Source: Saccharopolyspora oryzae (GTDB lineage: Bacteria > Actinomycetota > Actinomycetes > Mycobacteriales > Pseudonocardiaceae). Taken from it: a stretch of DNA of 64,000 bases. Both the position numbers and the translations under genes were made by a program. The stretch is from assembly GCF_027853915.1 (NCBI RefSeq), contig NZ_JAQGLA010000024.1, positions 1-64,000 of the forward strand, written 5' to 3'. Shown here piece after piece: positions 24,963 to 33,344 of this stretch; position 1 is the stretch's first letter; the number at the start of each line of letters is the position of its first letter. The notes under the pieces are model-generated. The model saw only the letters and a program-made list of their open reading frames with translations. It was not told the origin of the DNA and made no database searches.

Positions 24963-25421
24963 TCACCACGCGGGCGGCGGCGGGGCGGCCGGGGTCGGCT
25001 GCCAGCCGCCGGGGTCCTGCTTCGGGATCGGGTCCAGGCACGACACCAGGACCTGGTGGGTCTCCGGGTTCTCGACCCGGCGCCCGTCGCGCATCCGGTA
25101 CTCGAGCTCGCCGTTGTCGTCGACCTCCACGGTGCAGCCGACCTCGGCGAGCTGGTCGTCATCGAGGTCCACCAGCCGCTCGTAGCGGGACGGCACGACC
25201 CGGTAGACCGGCCACTGCAGGTGCCCGAAGGCCTGGTGGAACTCGGCGAGCAGGTTCTTCATCTGCTGCTGCCACGGCAGCGGCATCGCCTCGGCCAGCG
25301 ACCTCGGCAGCACCGCGTAACCGGGGTCCACCCCCGGACGCGGCTGGGCGAGGTAGTCGCCGAGCGGCGTGCTCGACGCGGGCGGACCGGACGGCCGCGG
25401 GATCGGATCTGGTGTGAACAT
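24963..25421 (-). CDS. Hypothetical protein at the end of the T4SS-like operon
   Basis: A 152-residue soluble protein with no recognised domain. The ATG at 25421 is followed by a proline-rich start, then a predicted alpha/beta body (SLAEAMPLPWQQQMKNLLAEFHQAFGHLQWPVYRVVPSRYERL) and an acidic hairpin region (VDLDDDQLAEVGCTVEVDDNGELEYRM), ending in a proline-rich tail. It lies 95 bp downstream of the NlpC/P60 gene on the same strand and is likely transcribed with the secretion operon. Association with that machine is positional inference. Confidence 0.65.
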   Translation of the reverse strand: MFTPDPIPRPSGPPASSTPLGDYLAQPRPGVDPGYAVLPRSLAEAMPLPWQQQMKNLLAEFHQAFGHLQWPVYRVVPSRYERLVDLDDDQLAEVGCTVEVDDNGELEYRMRDGRRVENPETHQVLVSCLDPIPKQDPGGWQPTPAAPPPPAW

Positions 25422-25516
25422 CGTGCACCCTTTCCGAGAAGTCGCGCGGGCAGGTCCCCAAGCCCCGCCGCACCGACCACGCGCTCTCAACGTCAGCAGG
25501 CCGCCGTCATTCTTAC

Positions 25517-26530
25517 CTAACGTTGACCCCCTCCGGCAGGCACCGCGGCCTGCTGCGGTGGCGTGTCGGCGGCCGGGCGGACCACGTCGGGCAGCAGTTC
25601 GCCGCCGTCCCACAGCTTCTCGACCTCGACCGATTCGCCCGGTTGCGGCGCGTGCAGGACCTGCTCGTCGCCCAGGTAGATCGCCACGTGGTGGATGCCG
25701 TTCGGATCCCGGCCGGTTCCCCAGAAGACCAGGTCACCAGGCTGCGCCTGGTTCAGCGGCACGTGCACGCCGCCCTGGAAGTACTGCGTCTGCGAGTACT
25801 TCGGGATCTCCACCCCGGCGGCCTTCCAGGCCTGCTGGGTCAGGCCGGAGCAGTCGAAGGAGTCCGGGCCGGCCGCGCCCCACACGTACGGCTTGCCGAG
25901 CTGCGCGTTCGCGTACTGGATCGCCTGACCGGCCAGCACACCCGCGCTCGGCAGGTCCTCGCAGCCGCTGAAGCCGGAGACGTCGCCCTGCACGCTGACC
26001 AAGTGCGCGGCCATCGGCTCCCACTTGTGGTAGCGCAGCGGGAACGCCGAGCGCTCCACCTTCTGGGCCGCGGTGCCGGGCCGCATGTCCTCCCAGCCGG
26101 GCACCTCCAGCAGCACGTCGTAGAACTTGTTGATCGCGTAGTCCACGTCGGTGACCTGCTGCGCGCTGCCCCAGCCCATGGACGGCCGCATCTGGAAGAT
26201 GCCCAGCGAGTCGCGGTCGCCGTGGAAGACGTTGACCAGGTTCGACTCGGTCTTGCCCGCCTGGATCGCGATCTGCCAGGCCCGCGGCGGCAGCCCGCGC
26301 TGCTGACCGATCTCGATGATGCGCTGGACGATGCCGATCGACTCCTCGGTCAGCTTCGCGGCATCGCTCTCCCCGCGCTCCGCGCCGTCGCCCCACGGAC
26401 CGAGGTCCGAGCTGCAGCTGGACCAGTTCGCGCGTCCGCCGCCGCCCGTCATCAGCATGGTCATCGCGCCGACGCCGATCAGACCTGCGAAACCCGCGAG
26501 CACGACGAACGCAACCACGAGCTTCCGCAT
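25517..26530 (-). CDS. Lytic transglycosylase-like/NlpC-P60 peptidoglycan hydrolase of the T4SS-like operon (VirB1-like)
   Basis: This 337-residue protein has one N-terminal membrane anchor (residues 4-28). Residues 60-185 form a transglycosylase-like domain with KTESNL (candidate catalytic Glu95) and the signature HGDRDSLGIFQMRPSMGWGS. Residues 200-320 are an NlpC/P60 domain with Cys227 in DSFDCSGLTQQAW and histidines in IHHVAIYL and VLHAP. It should cut both glycan strands and stem peptides outside the membrane. Gram-positive conjugation systems always carry such a bifunctional wall hydrolase, so I assign the VirB1 role. The start codon follows the VirB8-like gene stop by one base, meaning tight translational coupling. 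Confidence 0.86.
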   Translation of the reverse strand: MRKLVVAFVVLAGFAGLIGVGAMTMLMTGGGGRANWSSCSSDLGPWGDGAERGESDAAKLTEESIGIVQRIIEIGQQRGLPPRAWQIAIQAGKTESNLVNVFHGDRDSLGIFQMRPSMGWGSAQQVTDVDYAINKFYDVLLEVPGWEDMRPGTAAQKVERSAFPLRYHKWEPMAAHLVSVQGDVSGFSGCEDLPSAGVLAGQAIQYANAQLGKPYVWGAAGPDSFDCSGLTQQAWKAAGVEIPKYSQTQYFQGGVHVPLNQAQPGDLVFWGTGRDPNGIHHVAIYLGDEQVLHAPQPGESVEVEKLWDGGELLPDVVRPAADTPPQQAAVPAGGGQR

Positions 26531-26531
26531 G

Positions 26532-27110
26532 TCAACCTTCCTCGTCGTACTGGGCCACGCGCCAACCGGCGGCCGTGCGGTTCACGGTCACCCGGAGAAC
26601 TCCGATGTCGGTGGGCAGGCGCACCACCATCGCGCCTTCGGTCGCGCTGATCGAGGTGGGTGCGCCGGTGATCACGTTCGCCGCGTTGGTCGGGTCCACC
26701 GAATCCATCTCGGTGATGAACTCGTCGGTGGTGAAGGGGCGCAGCTTGTCCAGCCACGCCTTCCGGTCGAGGCCGACGGGGTGGTCGACCCACGCCTTGC
26801 CCCACTCCTCGACGACGGCGAGCCCGGCCGGGTCCGGGGAGACCTGGGCGGGCGGGGCGGCGGGCACCGAGATCGTCGGCGGGGCCTTTGTGGGGCTCGG
26901 CGGCACCACGGCGGAATGCGTCGACGGCCGGTTGGTGGAGGTCTCCGCGACGTACCGGCTCGGTGGTGGTTCGGGGAGCAGGAAGCCGATCACCGTGGCC
27001 ACCGCGGCGAGCGCGATCACCGCTGCGGCCAGGTGCTTGGGAGAGCGCAGCGGCCAGCCCCACAACCTGCGGTACACCGCGGCTCGTCCGCGGTGCGTCC
27101 GGATCGGCAT
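26532..27110 (-). CDS. Membrane-anchored NTF2-like protein, VirB8/TcpC-like
   Basis: This 192-residue protein has a cytoplasmic basic N-terminus of about 27 residues, one transmembrane helix (about 28-46), a proline/threonine-rich linker (50-90) and a soluble extracytoplasmic domain (95-192). The sequence GLAVVEEWGKAWVDHP and the terminal beta strands (GVLRVTVNRTAAGWRVAQYD) fit an NTF2-like fold. VirB8 and the Gram-positive TcpC proteins have the same topology and fold and form the periplasmic or wall-facing part of the channel. The VirB8 assignment rests on topology, fold-type pattern and the operon; direct sequence similarity is weak. Its ATG overlaps the stop of a 27-codon ORF. Confidence 0.7.
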   Translation of the reverse strand: MPIRTHRGRAAVYRRLWGWPLRSPKHLAAAVIALAAVATVIGFLLPEPPPSRYVAETSTNRPSTHSAVVPPSPTKAPPTISVPAAPPAQVSPDPAGLAVVEEWGKAWVDHPVGLDRKAWLDKLRPFTTDEFITEMDSVDPTNAANVITGAPTSISATEGAMVVRLPTDIGVLRVTVNRTAAGWRVAQYDEEG

Positions 27111-27193
27111 CAGGCCCCCTTCTTCCGGCTGTCCTCGAAGCGGCGGCGCCCCTCACCGGACACCGCTGCCCTGTTGATCATCCCCTCAGCCAT
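27110..27193 (-). CDS. 27-residue ORF coupled between VirB6-like and VirB8-like genes
   Basis: An ATG overlaps the very end of the VirB6-like gene, and the frame ends in TGATG shared with the start of the VirB8-like gene. The product is 27 residues, strongly basic and soluble (starting MAEGMINRAAVSGEGRRRF). It fills the only sizeable gap within this tightly packed operon. It may be a real small protein or simply a coupling device that carries ribosomes across the gap. No homologue is known to me. Confidence 0.4.
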   Translation of the reverse strand: MAEGMINRAAVSGEGRRRFEDSRKKGA

Positions 27194-29102
27194 CGGCGAC
27201 TTCCAGACCTCGGGACGGGCGGTAGAGCACGTACACCGGTCGGCCCGCCACGACCTCCTTCTCGGCGCGGCGCGGACCTTGGGGCTCCGACTGCTCGGCG
27301 ATCGGGGAACCGGTGGTGCGCGACGGGATCAGCACCGGGTCCTCGTCGATGCCGTCCCACTTGGCCTCCGCGACCGGGTTGGTGTCGACGACCCGGCTGG
27401 TGGTCCGGGCCTCCGGCAGCGCGGGCATCCCGCCAGGTCGGCGCGCCGACGCGCCGCTGGGCAGCGCGGCGTTCGGCGGGCCCGCCACCGCGGGTGCCTC
27501 GCGGTCCAGGCGCTGCGCGGTGGCCGCGACCGACGACGGGTGCTGCGCCTCCGGACGAGCACGCCAGCTCTGCCGCGGCGCGTCGCCGGACTCGGCGTAC
27601 TCCGCGTCCGGGTCCATGCCCCGCGCCCGCTCCCAGAAGTTGCCGGTCTCGTCGTCCTGGGGACGGCCCCGCCGGAAGCGGGAGAAGATGCCCTGCGGTG
27701 GGCGCGGCACCGCGCGGCCGACGGTGCCCACCGACAGCTCGACCATCTGCCCGATCCGCCGGACCGGTTTGGCGACCATCAGGAACACCGCGGTCACCAG
27801 CGCGGCCAGCAGGATCTGGGTCAGCGCGGAGAACCCGCGCAGCGGGTCGAAGATCCAGGTCAGGATCAGCGTGTGCAGCCCGGCCATCGCCGCGATCATG
27901 ACCACGTTCAGCACCGCCGCCCCGGCCACGCGGCCGATGGTGCGCAGCACCTGGTGGTAGAGCAGCGCGACCAGACCGATCAGCGGCCCGGCCAGGATCA
28001 GCACCCGCAGCAGCACCTGGGCGAGCAGGATGGTCGCCTTGGCCAGCAGCTGGAACGAGGCGTAGGCGAAGGCCTGCACGGTGGCCAGCACCCCGGCGCC
28101 GACGCGGCTGCCGTCGATGCCCTGGAAGTAGCCGTAGGAGCTCGTGCCGCTCAACCGGCCCGCGACGTCCTGGAACTTCTGCTTCTTCGGCTCCGCCGAA
28201 CCCGCGTCGACCCCGTCGTTGACCTCCTGCCGGGTCCACGACTGGGCGCTCAGCAGCTCGCGGCCGAGCTCGTTGGCCTGCGGCGAGTCGGGCGTGCCGA
28301 ACTCCCCGCGCAGCCAGTTGCGGTAGATGACCTGGTCGTGCAGCAGCGTCGGCAGCGCGTGCCGCTCGTCGACGCCCACTTCCTGCAGGAACCCGGCCTG
28401 CACCGCCGACGTGCCGGTGATCAGGATGTCGTCGAGCGCGTGCGTGTAGACCAGCGGCGTCAGGTAGGTCGCGGAGGCGAACCACAGACCGGCCAGCGCC
28501 CACATGCCCCGCTTGCCGATCGAGGCGAGGTCGCCCGTCCAGATGTAGCGGAACAGCACTATCGCCAGCACCAGCGCGACCAGCCCGAACCACGGGGTGA
28601 ACACGCTGTCGTAGAGCGCGATGGTGCCGGTGGCGACCAGCTCGTCCAGCGGCGCGAGCAGGTTCCCGGTCAGCAGCGCGTAGTGCAGGCCGTTGGTCGC
28701 GCCGACGAGGTTCTTCGCGACGTTGAACAGCTCGTTGCCGACCCAGGTGTCGACCACGGCGTTCGGGTTGGTCACGCCCTGCGGACCGCAGCCGAGGTCG
28801 TAGGTGTGCCAGACCAGACCCGAGTAGCCGACCTCGTTGTAGGGGCTGCCCGGGTAACCGGTGCCGAGCGAGCCGGGGTCCAGCGCGCCGACCATGCCGG
28901 AGCCGGGGCGTTCCGGGTTCGGCGCTTCCTTGCAGTCGAAGGGTTGGCCGAAGGCCGGGGCACCGATCAGCGCCTGGATCGCGATCAGCCCGGCGACCAC
29001 CGCGAACGCCCGGCGCTTCGCGCTCCTAGGCCGCTTGCGACGCCGCCGGAGCAGCACGACGAGCACCGCGGCCAGAGCGACCGCCAGCAACGCGCCGCTC
29101 AC
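27186..29102 (-). CDS. Polytopic membrane protein, VirB6/TrbL-like channel component
   Basis: This 638-residue protein starts at a GTG that overlaps the VirB4 stop by 4 bp. A first hydrophobic segment (3-18) and a second one (about 33-52) precede an extracytoplasmic loop with cysteines (DCKEAPNPE and YDLGCGPQG). Roughly six further membrane helices between residues 150 and 440 follow, with the arrangement seen in VirB6/TrbL proteins of type IV secretion. The last 190 residues are hydrophilic, proline- and arginine-rich, and probably cytoplasmic, where they could contact the ATPase. Assignment rests on topology plus operon position, as VirB6 proteins share little sequence. Confidence 0.75.
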   Translation of the reverse strand: MSGALLAVALAAVLVVLLRRRRKRPRSAKRRAFAVVAGLIAIQALIGAPAFGQPFDCKEAPNPERPGSGMVGALDPGSLGTGYPGSPYNEVGYSGLVWHTYDLGCGPQGVTNPNAVVDTWVGNELFNVAKNLVGATNGLHYALLTGNLLAPLDELVATGTIALYDSVFTPWFGLVALVLAIVLFRYIWTGDLASIGKRGMWALAGLWFASATYLTPLVYTHALDDILITGTSAVQAGFLQEVGVDERHALPTLLHDQVIYRNWLRGEFGTPDSPQANELGRELLSAQSWTRQEVNDGVDAGSAEPKKQKFQDVAGRLSGTSSYGYFQGIDGSRVGAGVLATVQAFAYASFQLLAKATILLAQVLLRVLILAGPLIGLVALLYHQVLRTIGRVAGAAVLNVVMIAAMAGLHTLILTWIFDPLRGFSALTQILLAALVTAVFLMVAKPVRRIGQMVELSVGTVGRAVPRPPQGIFSRFRRGRPQDDETGNFWERARGMDPDAEYAESGDAPRQSWRARPEAQHPSSVAATAQRLDREAPAVAGPPNAALPSGASARRPGGMPALPEARTTSRVVDTNPVAEAKWDGIDEDPVLIPSRTTGSPIAEQSEPQGPRRAEKEVVAGRPVYVLYRPSRGLEVADG

Positions 29103-31981
29103 CGGGCGTCTTCCCCACCCCGCTCGCCCACGGGGGTCGAGCGGTCGCTGCCGTCATCGCCATATCCGATGCCGACGCTTTCGAGCTCGAACTCGTCGAA
29201 GGTCTCCTCGAGGTCTTCCGCGTAGTCCGCGGTCGACCTCGTCACGGGCGCAGCCGAATCGGAGTTCGCGCCGGCGGCCGGTTGCAGCGCCCGCGGTTCC
29301 ACGTCCTCGTCCGCGGCGGGCGTGGTGTCCAGGACGTTGCGCAGGTGCTCCAGGTGCGGGCCGGAGAAGTCGATGCGGATCTTCTCCACACCGCCGGCGC
29401 CGTCGCCGAAGATGAACTGCCGCGGCGAGCGGTCCCGCTCGGTGCTGTTGCGCGCCGGACCGGGCCTGCGGCCGAGAGCGGCCACCACCTGCTCGTACCC
29501 GGCGCCGACCGGCACCTTGAGCAGGCGCAGCGCGTCGGCCTGGGCGTTCTCGTCGTCCAGGCGTCCGATGAACACCGAGTCCAGCAGCGACACGAAGCCC
29601 TGGATGCGCAGGAAGTCGTCCGGGATCTGGCTGGACAGCAGGACCCGGACGTTCCACTTCCGGGAGTCGCGGGCGAACCGGTTCATCAGCACGCGACCGG
29701 TCGGCACCTCGGAGAGGAAGAACGCCTCGTCGATCCAGACGCCCTTGCGCTCGTTCTTGGGCCGCTCGTAGATCGACCGCTGGGTCAGCCAGGCGGCCAG
29801 GTTGAGCATCTCCACGCCGAGGGCTTCGGCGTCGGTCCAGTGCTCGCGCCCCACGCCGTCCTTGGGCAGCGCCAGCCCCGCCATGGTCAGCACCGTGAGC
29901 CGGTCCTCGCGGCGCTCGGAGTACGGGTCGGCGTTGGCCTCCGGGATCAGCAGCGACATCCGCTCCCGGATCTCGTCCAGGAAGTCGGCGACCACGACGG
30001 CGTGCTCGTGGTGCTCGCTGGCGTCGCGGCGCAGCGCCTCGAAGACCATGCCCGGGTGCGCGTCCGGGCGACCACCCACCGCGCGGACCGCGCGCAGCAG
30101 CACGATCCGGGTCTGCGGCAGGCGCGCCACCTCGTAGGGCAGCAGACCGGTCAGCACGTCGAGCACCAGGCGGCGCCGGGTGGCGGCGGCCAGCGCGCGT
30201 TCGCGCCGCCAGCTGCGCTCCGGGTCGTCCTCGTCGACGAAGTGCTCCAGCTCCGGCTCGGCGACCACCCGGTACGGGTTGAGGATGCCGGGCTGGGCGT
30301 TGAGCAGGTTGATCGGTCGCGCGTAGGGCTTCAGCTCGGGCAGCTCGCACAGCGCGGCCAGCGGACCGGACGGGTCCAGCAGCGTCCAGTTCGCCCCGGA
30401 CCGCAACGTCTTGTAGACCGTGCCGCCGCCCAGGAACGACTTGCCGCCGCCCAGGCCTGCGACGATGGCCGTCAGGCCGGAGGCGTCCCGGACCTCCTGC
30501 GCCATCCACGGGTCCCAGGCGACCGGGCGCCGGGTGGCGGTGCAGGTCTCGCCGAGCAGGATGCCGCGCCGGTCGCCGACCTCCGCGGTGGCCTGCGGGA
30601 CCGCCGAAGCCGCCCACACCACCGAGCCGCGCCGCAGGTAGGCGCTGTTGGCCAGCGGCTCGCCCGGGATGAACTCGCGGGCCATCGCGTACTGCGCCTC
30701 GGGGTGCTCGATGGCGATCTTCGGCTTGTACAGGTCGAGGATCTGCTGGGCCAGGCGCAGCGCGTCGCGCTCGGTCGGCCCGGACACCGCGAGCCGCCAC
30801 CAGGACTTGACGCGGGTGGCCAGCGCGGTGAACCCGGAGGTCATCTCGTCGTCGACCTCGAGCACCCGGTTGGCCTGGCGGGCAAGCGAGGTCGGTGGTT
30901 CGAGGCCGTGCTCCTCGGTGTAGTGCCGGACCTGCGAGCGCACCTTGTTCATCTGGCGCTGCAGCTCGCCGCCGACGTCCTCGGGGCGGCGCACGTAGAT
31001 CCGCGCGGACCACTCCACGGGCGCGGGCATCCGGTCGGAGTGCTGCATCCACGGGTCGTCGATCTCGGGGATCTGCAGGCCGTGGCTCTGCCCGACGGTG
31101 AGCACCGCGAGGTGCCGGGTGACGCCCGCGTTGGACCCGGTGCGGCCGCGCACGGTCACCGTCGGCGCGTACGGGTCCTGGTGCATGTCGGAGGCGTCGG
31201 TGAACGAGGCGAGGTCCTCGGGCTCCCACGGCGCACCGGGCACCGCGGGCAGGTTGCGCGGCGCGGGCAGACCCAGGGAGCACGAGCGGTGCATCAGCCA
31301 GGAGATCTCCTCGGCGGTCACCGGACGCCCGTCCAGCCCGGCCGAGCCGATGACCTGGTCGAGGTGCTCGATCTCGCTGTCCAGCGCGATGAGCTCGGCG
31401 TCCACCGCTTCCGGGAACACCTTGCGCAGCAGCGGGGCGGCGCGCTCGACGGCGCGGTCCACCACGTTGCGGGTCTGCACCTGGACCCCGAGGTAGACCT
31501 CCTTCTCCGCCATGGAGCGGCCCATCAGCTGCTGCTGCTCGCCGACCATGTAGTCGTCGAAGCTCAGCGCGCCGGGGGTGTCCGGAAGGGGGTTGCGCGA
31601 GTTGTGCACGTGCGCTTCGGCCCACATCCGGATCGGGTAGGGCCGGTTGGTCACGCGCAGGTGCATCCAGCGGCCCTGCAGCTCGGCGTACTGGCCGGCG
31701 ATCGCGGCGATCAGGTCCTGGCGCTGGGAGTCCGAGCGGAACGACCAGCGCTGCGGGGAGAGCCGGTACCAGGCGAACACGTCCTGTCCGGTGCGCAGCA
31801 GGTGGCCGTCGATGGACCGCGCCGCGATGGACGGCGTGTAGGCCGGGATCGACTGCTCGTCACCCGGGGTCCGGCCGCGTTTGCCGGGGTTGCCCTTGGC
31901 GCTGCGGACCTTGCCGTGCGAACCGCGGGGACCCGGAACTTGTTGCGTGTTGCGCTCACGGCCTCGCCGGCGACCGAACAC
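29099..31981 (-). CDS. VirB4/TraC-type secretion ATPase
   Basis: This 960-residue ATPase is the energy component of the T4SS-like operon. An N-terminal basic region (1-45) and a VirB4 N-terminal domain (about 60-450) precede the motor domain, with Walker A AGLGGGKS at about 508-515 and Walker B GVWIDEAFFL at about 747-756. The segment VRVLLSSQIPDDFL after Walker B is also typical of VirB4 and related conjugation ATPases. The C-terminal 90 residues are acidic and low in complexity. VirB4 proteins drive pilus or substrate movement at the inner membrane and belong to the FtsK-HerA superfamily. The start overlaps the upstream PrgI-like gene by 26 bp. It is clearly not a coupling protein alone, as the VirB4 N-domain is present. 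Confidence 0.88.
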   Translation of the reverse strand: MFGRRRGRERNTQQVPGPRGSHGKVRSAKGNPGKRGRTPGDEQSIPAYTPSIAARSIDGHLLRTGQDVFAWYRLSPQRWSFRSDSQRQDLIAAIAGQYAELQGRWMHLRVTNRPYPIRMWAEAHVHNSRNPLPDTPGALSFDDYMVGEQQQLMGRSMAEKEVYLGVQVQTRNVVDRAVERAAPLLRKVFPEAVDAELIALDSEIEHLDQVIGSAGLDGRPVTAEEISWLMHRSCSLGLPAPRNLPAVPGAPWEPEDLASFTDASDMHQDPYAPTVTVRGRTGSNAGVTRHLAVLTVGQSHGLQIPEIDDPWMQHSDRMPAPVEWSARIYVRRPEDVGGELQRQMNKVRSQVRHYTEEHGLEPPTSLARQANRVLEVDDEMTSGFTALATRVKSWWRLAVSGPTERDALRLAQQILDLYKPKIAIEHPEAQYAMAREFIPGEPLANSAYLRRGSVVWAASAVPQATAEVGDRRGILLGETCTATRRPVAWDPWMAQEVRDASGLTAIVAGLGGGKSFLGGGTVYKTLRSGANWTLLDPSGPLAALCELPELKPYARPINLLNAQPGILNPYRVVAEPELEHFVDEDDPERSWRRERALAAATRRRLVLDVLTGLLPYEVARLPQTRIVLLRAVRAVGGRPDAHPGMVFEALRRDASEHHEHAVVVADFLDEIRERMSLLIPEANADPYSERREDRLTVLTMAGLALPKDGVGREHWTDAEALGVEMLNLAAWLTQRSIYERPKNERKGVWIDEAFFLSEVPTGRVLMNRFARDSRKWNVRVLLSSQIPDDFLRIQGFVSLLDSVFIGRLDDENAQADALRLLKVPVGAGYEQVVAALGRRPGPARNSTERDRSPRQFIFGDGAGGVEKIRIDFSGPHLEHLRNVLDTTPAADEDVEPRALQPAAGANSDSAAPVTRSTADYAEDLEETFDEFELESVGIGYGDDGSDRSTPVGERGGEDAR

Positions 31982-32489
31982 CGCGAACCTCCTTGCTACG
32001 CGCGCGCCTGCTGGGAACCGTGCTGCGGGCCGCCGGTTTCGGCCGGCCGGTCCGCTGCTGCCGCTGGGGTTGGCCGCGTCGGGCCTGCTGCTTCGGGGCC
32101 TTGCGGCGTGGGGCCTTCTGCTTCGGGTGCGGGCGCTCGGCGCGCACCCTTATCCGCGCGGCGCTGGCCGCACCGCCCCGCCCGGACGCCTTCTCCCGGG
32201 GGGCGGTGAGTTCGCGCATCCACATCACCATCACCGCGCCCAGCGGTCGCTCGTGCCCGATCTTCGAGCAGACGATCTTGGTCACGATGATCGTGATGAC
32301 CACCGCCCAGGCGGTGGAGAAGAAGCCGAAGCCGATGTTCATCCGGCGTTCGATGCCGAGCACGATGAGGAACACGACGATCCCCACGCCCCAGGCGACG
32401 TAGCGGGCCCGCCACGGGAAGGTCGCCTTCGGCGGCCCGAGCCAGACCGCGTCGACCCGGTAGATCTCGTCGTCGGTGCGTATTCGCAC
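31956..32489 (-). CDS. PrgI/VirB3-like membrane protein
   Basis: This 177-residue protein starts at GTG. Two transmembrane helices lie close together (about residues 29-45 and 54-72), followed by KIGHERPLGAVMVMWMREL and a very basic, low-complexity tail of about 80 residues (rich in Arg, Pro, Lys and Gln). Two helices near the N-terminus directly before VirB4 are characteristic of VirB3 and the Gram-positive PrgI family. The basic tail could bind nucleic acid or acidic lipids. It is 3 bp downstream of the VirB2-like gene. Confidence 0.72.
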   Translation of the reverse strand: MRIRTDDEIYRVDAVWLGPPKATFPWRARYVAWGVGIVVFLIVLGIERRMNIGFGFFSTAWAVVITIIVTKIVCSKIGHERPLGAVMVMWMRELTAPREKASGRGGAASAARIRVRAERPHPKQKAPRRKAPKQQARRGQPQRQQRTGRPKPAARSTVPSRRARSKEVRGVRSPARP

Positions 32490-32492
32490 TGG

Positions 32493-32783
32493 TCAGCCCC
32501 CAGTGCTGAACAGGCCGGCGATGAACGTGCCGATGTCCACACCTGCGTTGGTGACCGCGAGTCCGATGATGGCCAGCGCGACGACGACGCCACCGACACG
32601 ACGCATCACGCCGGCGTTGTCGCCCTTGCCGCCACCCAGCCAGAGCAGGAGGATCGCGACGGTCAGCAGCAGCAGCGGGAGCAGGTTGTCGAGGATCCAG
32701 CCACGAATGCCATCTGTGCCCAATTGCGTCTGCAGCGCCAGTACGTTCAGTTGCGCCAGTGTGTCCAGCGACGTGGCGATCAT
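32493..32783 (-). CDS. VirB2-like small membrane (pilin-type) protein
   Basis: This 96-residue protein is the first gene of the operon and has an ATG preceded by an AGGGG/AAAGAG purine stretch. After an amphipathic N-terminus there are two hydrophobic helices (about 34-49 and 65-80) separated by a short glycine/lysine-rich polar turn (GGGKGDNAG), and the end is glycine-rich (FIAGLFSTGG). The size, the two-helix hairpin with a positively charged loop, and the position directly before VirB3/VirB4-like genes match VirB2/TrbC pilins, though no long cleaved signal sequence is visible. The pilin role is inferred. Confidence 0.68.
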   Translation of the reverse strand: MIATSLDTLAQLNVLALQTQLGTDGIRGWILDNLLPLLLLTVAILLLWLGGGKGDNAGVMRRVGGVVVALAIIGLAVTNAGVDIGTFIAGLFSTGG

Positions 32784-33287
32784 CTCTTTACCCCTGAGTG
32801 CGCGGAGTGTCGTCGGGCCGGTACCTCAGCGCGCCGGGAATGATCCGGCACGCAGGTACGAGTAGAACATGACATGGTCACCAGAAGTAGTGGTTGCGAG
32901 TTCCGGTGTGGCGGAAACGGTGTTGCCGACGAGGCGCCGTCACGCCGCGAATAGGCCGTTCGGGGATGCCGCTTTCGGCTCACCACCGGGAAAAAAGCGC
33001 TCACCAGGCCGGTTCCCGACTGGAATCTCGTGGCTGTTCACCCGCTTGCGAACCCCTTCGTAACGCACCGTGCACAACTCGGTCATCCAGTGGATTTCCG
33101 CACATCGCGTCATGATGCACCCGACCGGATCACGCGAATGTGAAGTCGCGCCCCGGATTCGGGATGTGGTGATCAAGACGTCCTGGCTCAGAGTAGCGGC
33201 TCGTGCACGACGACCGACGACCAGCCCCACCGTCGGGGGCCGATGCGAAAGTCCTCAGTGGATGGTCCACCTGCTGGGACTCGGAAC
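32784..33287. other. Intergenic region upstream of the T4SS-like operon
   Basis: About 500 bp without a convincing gene; the short frames present have no ribosome-binding sites and no family resemblance. As the VirB2-like gene is the first of its operon, the operon promoter must lie here. I cannot point to clear -35/-10 boxes. The stretch is less GC-biased than the flanking genes (for example GGGAAAAAAGCGC near 32990). Confidence 0.5.
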
Positions 33288-33320
33288 GCGAACGCCCCGA
33301 CCACCGGTCGGGGCGTTCGC
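33288..33320 (-). terminator. Hairpin terminator of the GT-C glycosyltransferase gene
   Basis: Perfect 15-bp arms (GCGAACGCCCCGACC at 33288-33302 with 33306-33320) and a 3-nt loop lie 24 bp beyond the stop codon of the glycosyltransferase gene. Confidence 0.75.
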
Positions 33321-33344
33321 TTGGAATCTGCGCAGATCAGGCAC

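Noticed and set aside
29282-32209. A 975-codon plus-strand frame opposite the VirB4 gene
   Set aside because: Histidine/glycine/arginine-rich pseudo-protein typical of antisense frames; VirB4 with Walker motifs explains the DNA.
24963-32783. Integrated conjugative element (AICE or T4SS-type)
   Set aside because: No integrase, excisionase, attachment-site repeats, replication initiator, relaxase or FtsK-type TraB gene in the window; kept as a T4SS-like chromosomal operon.
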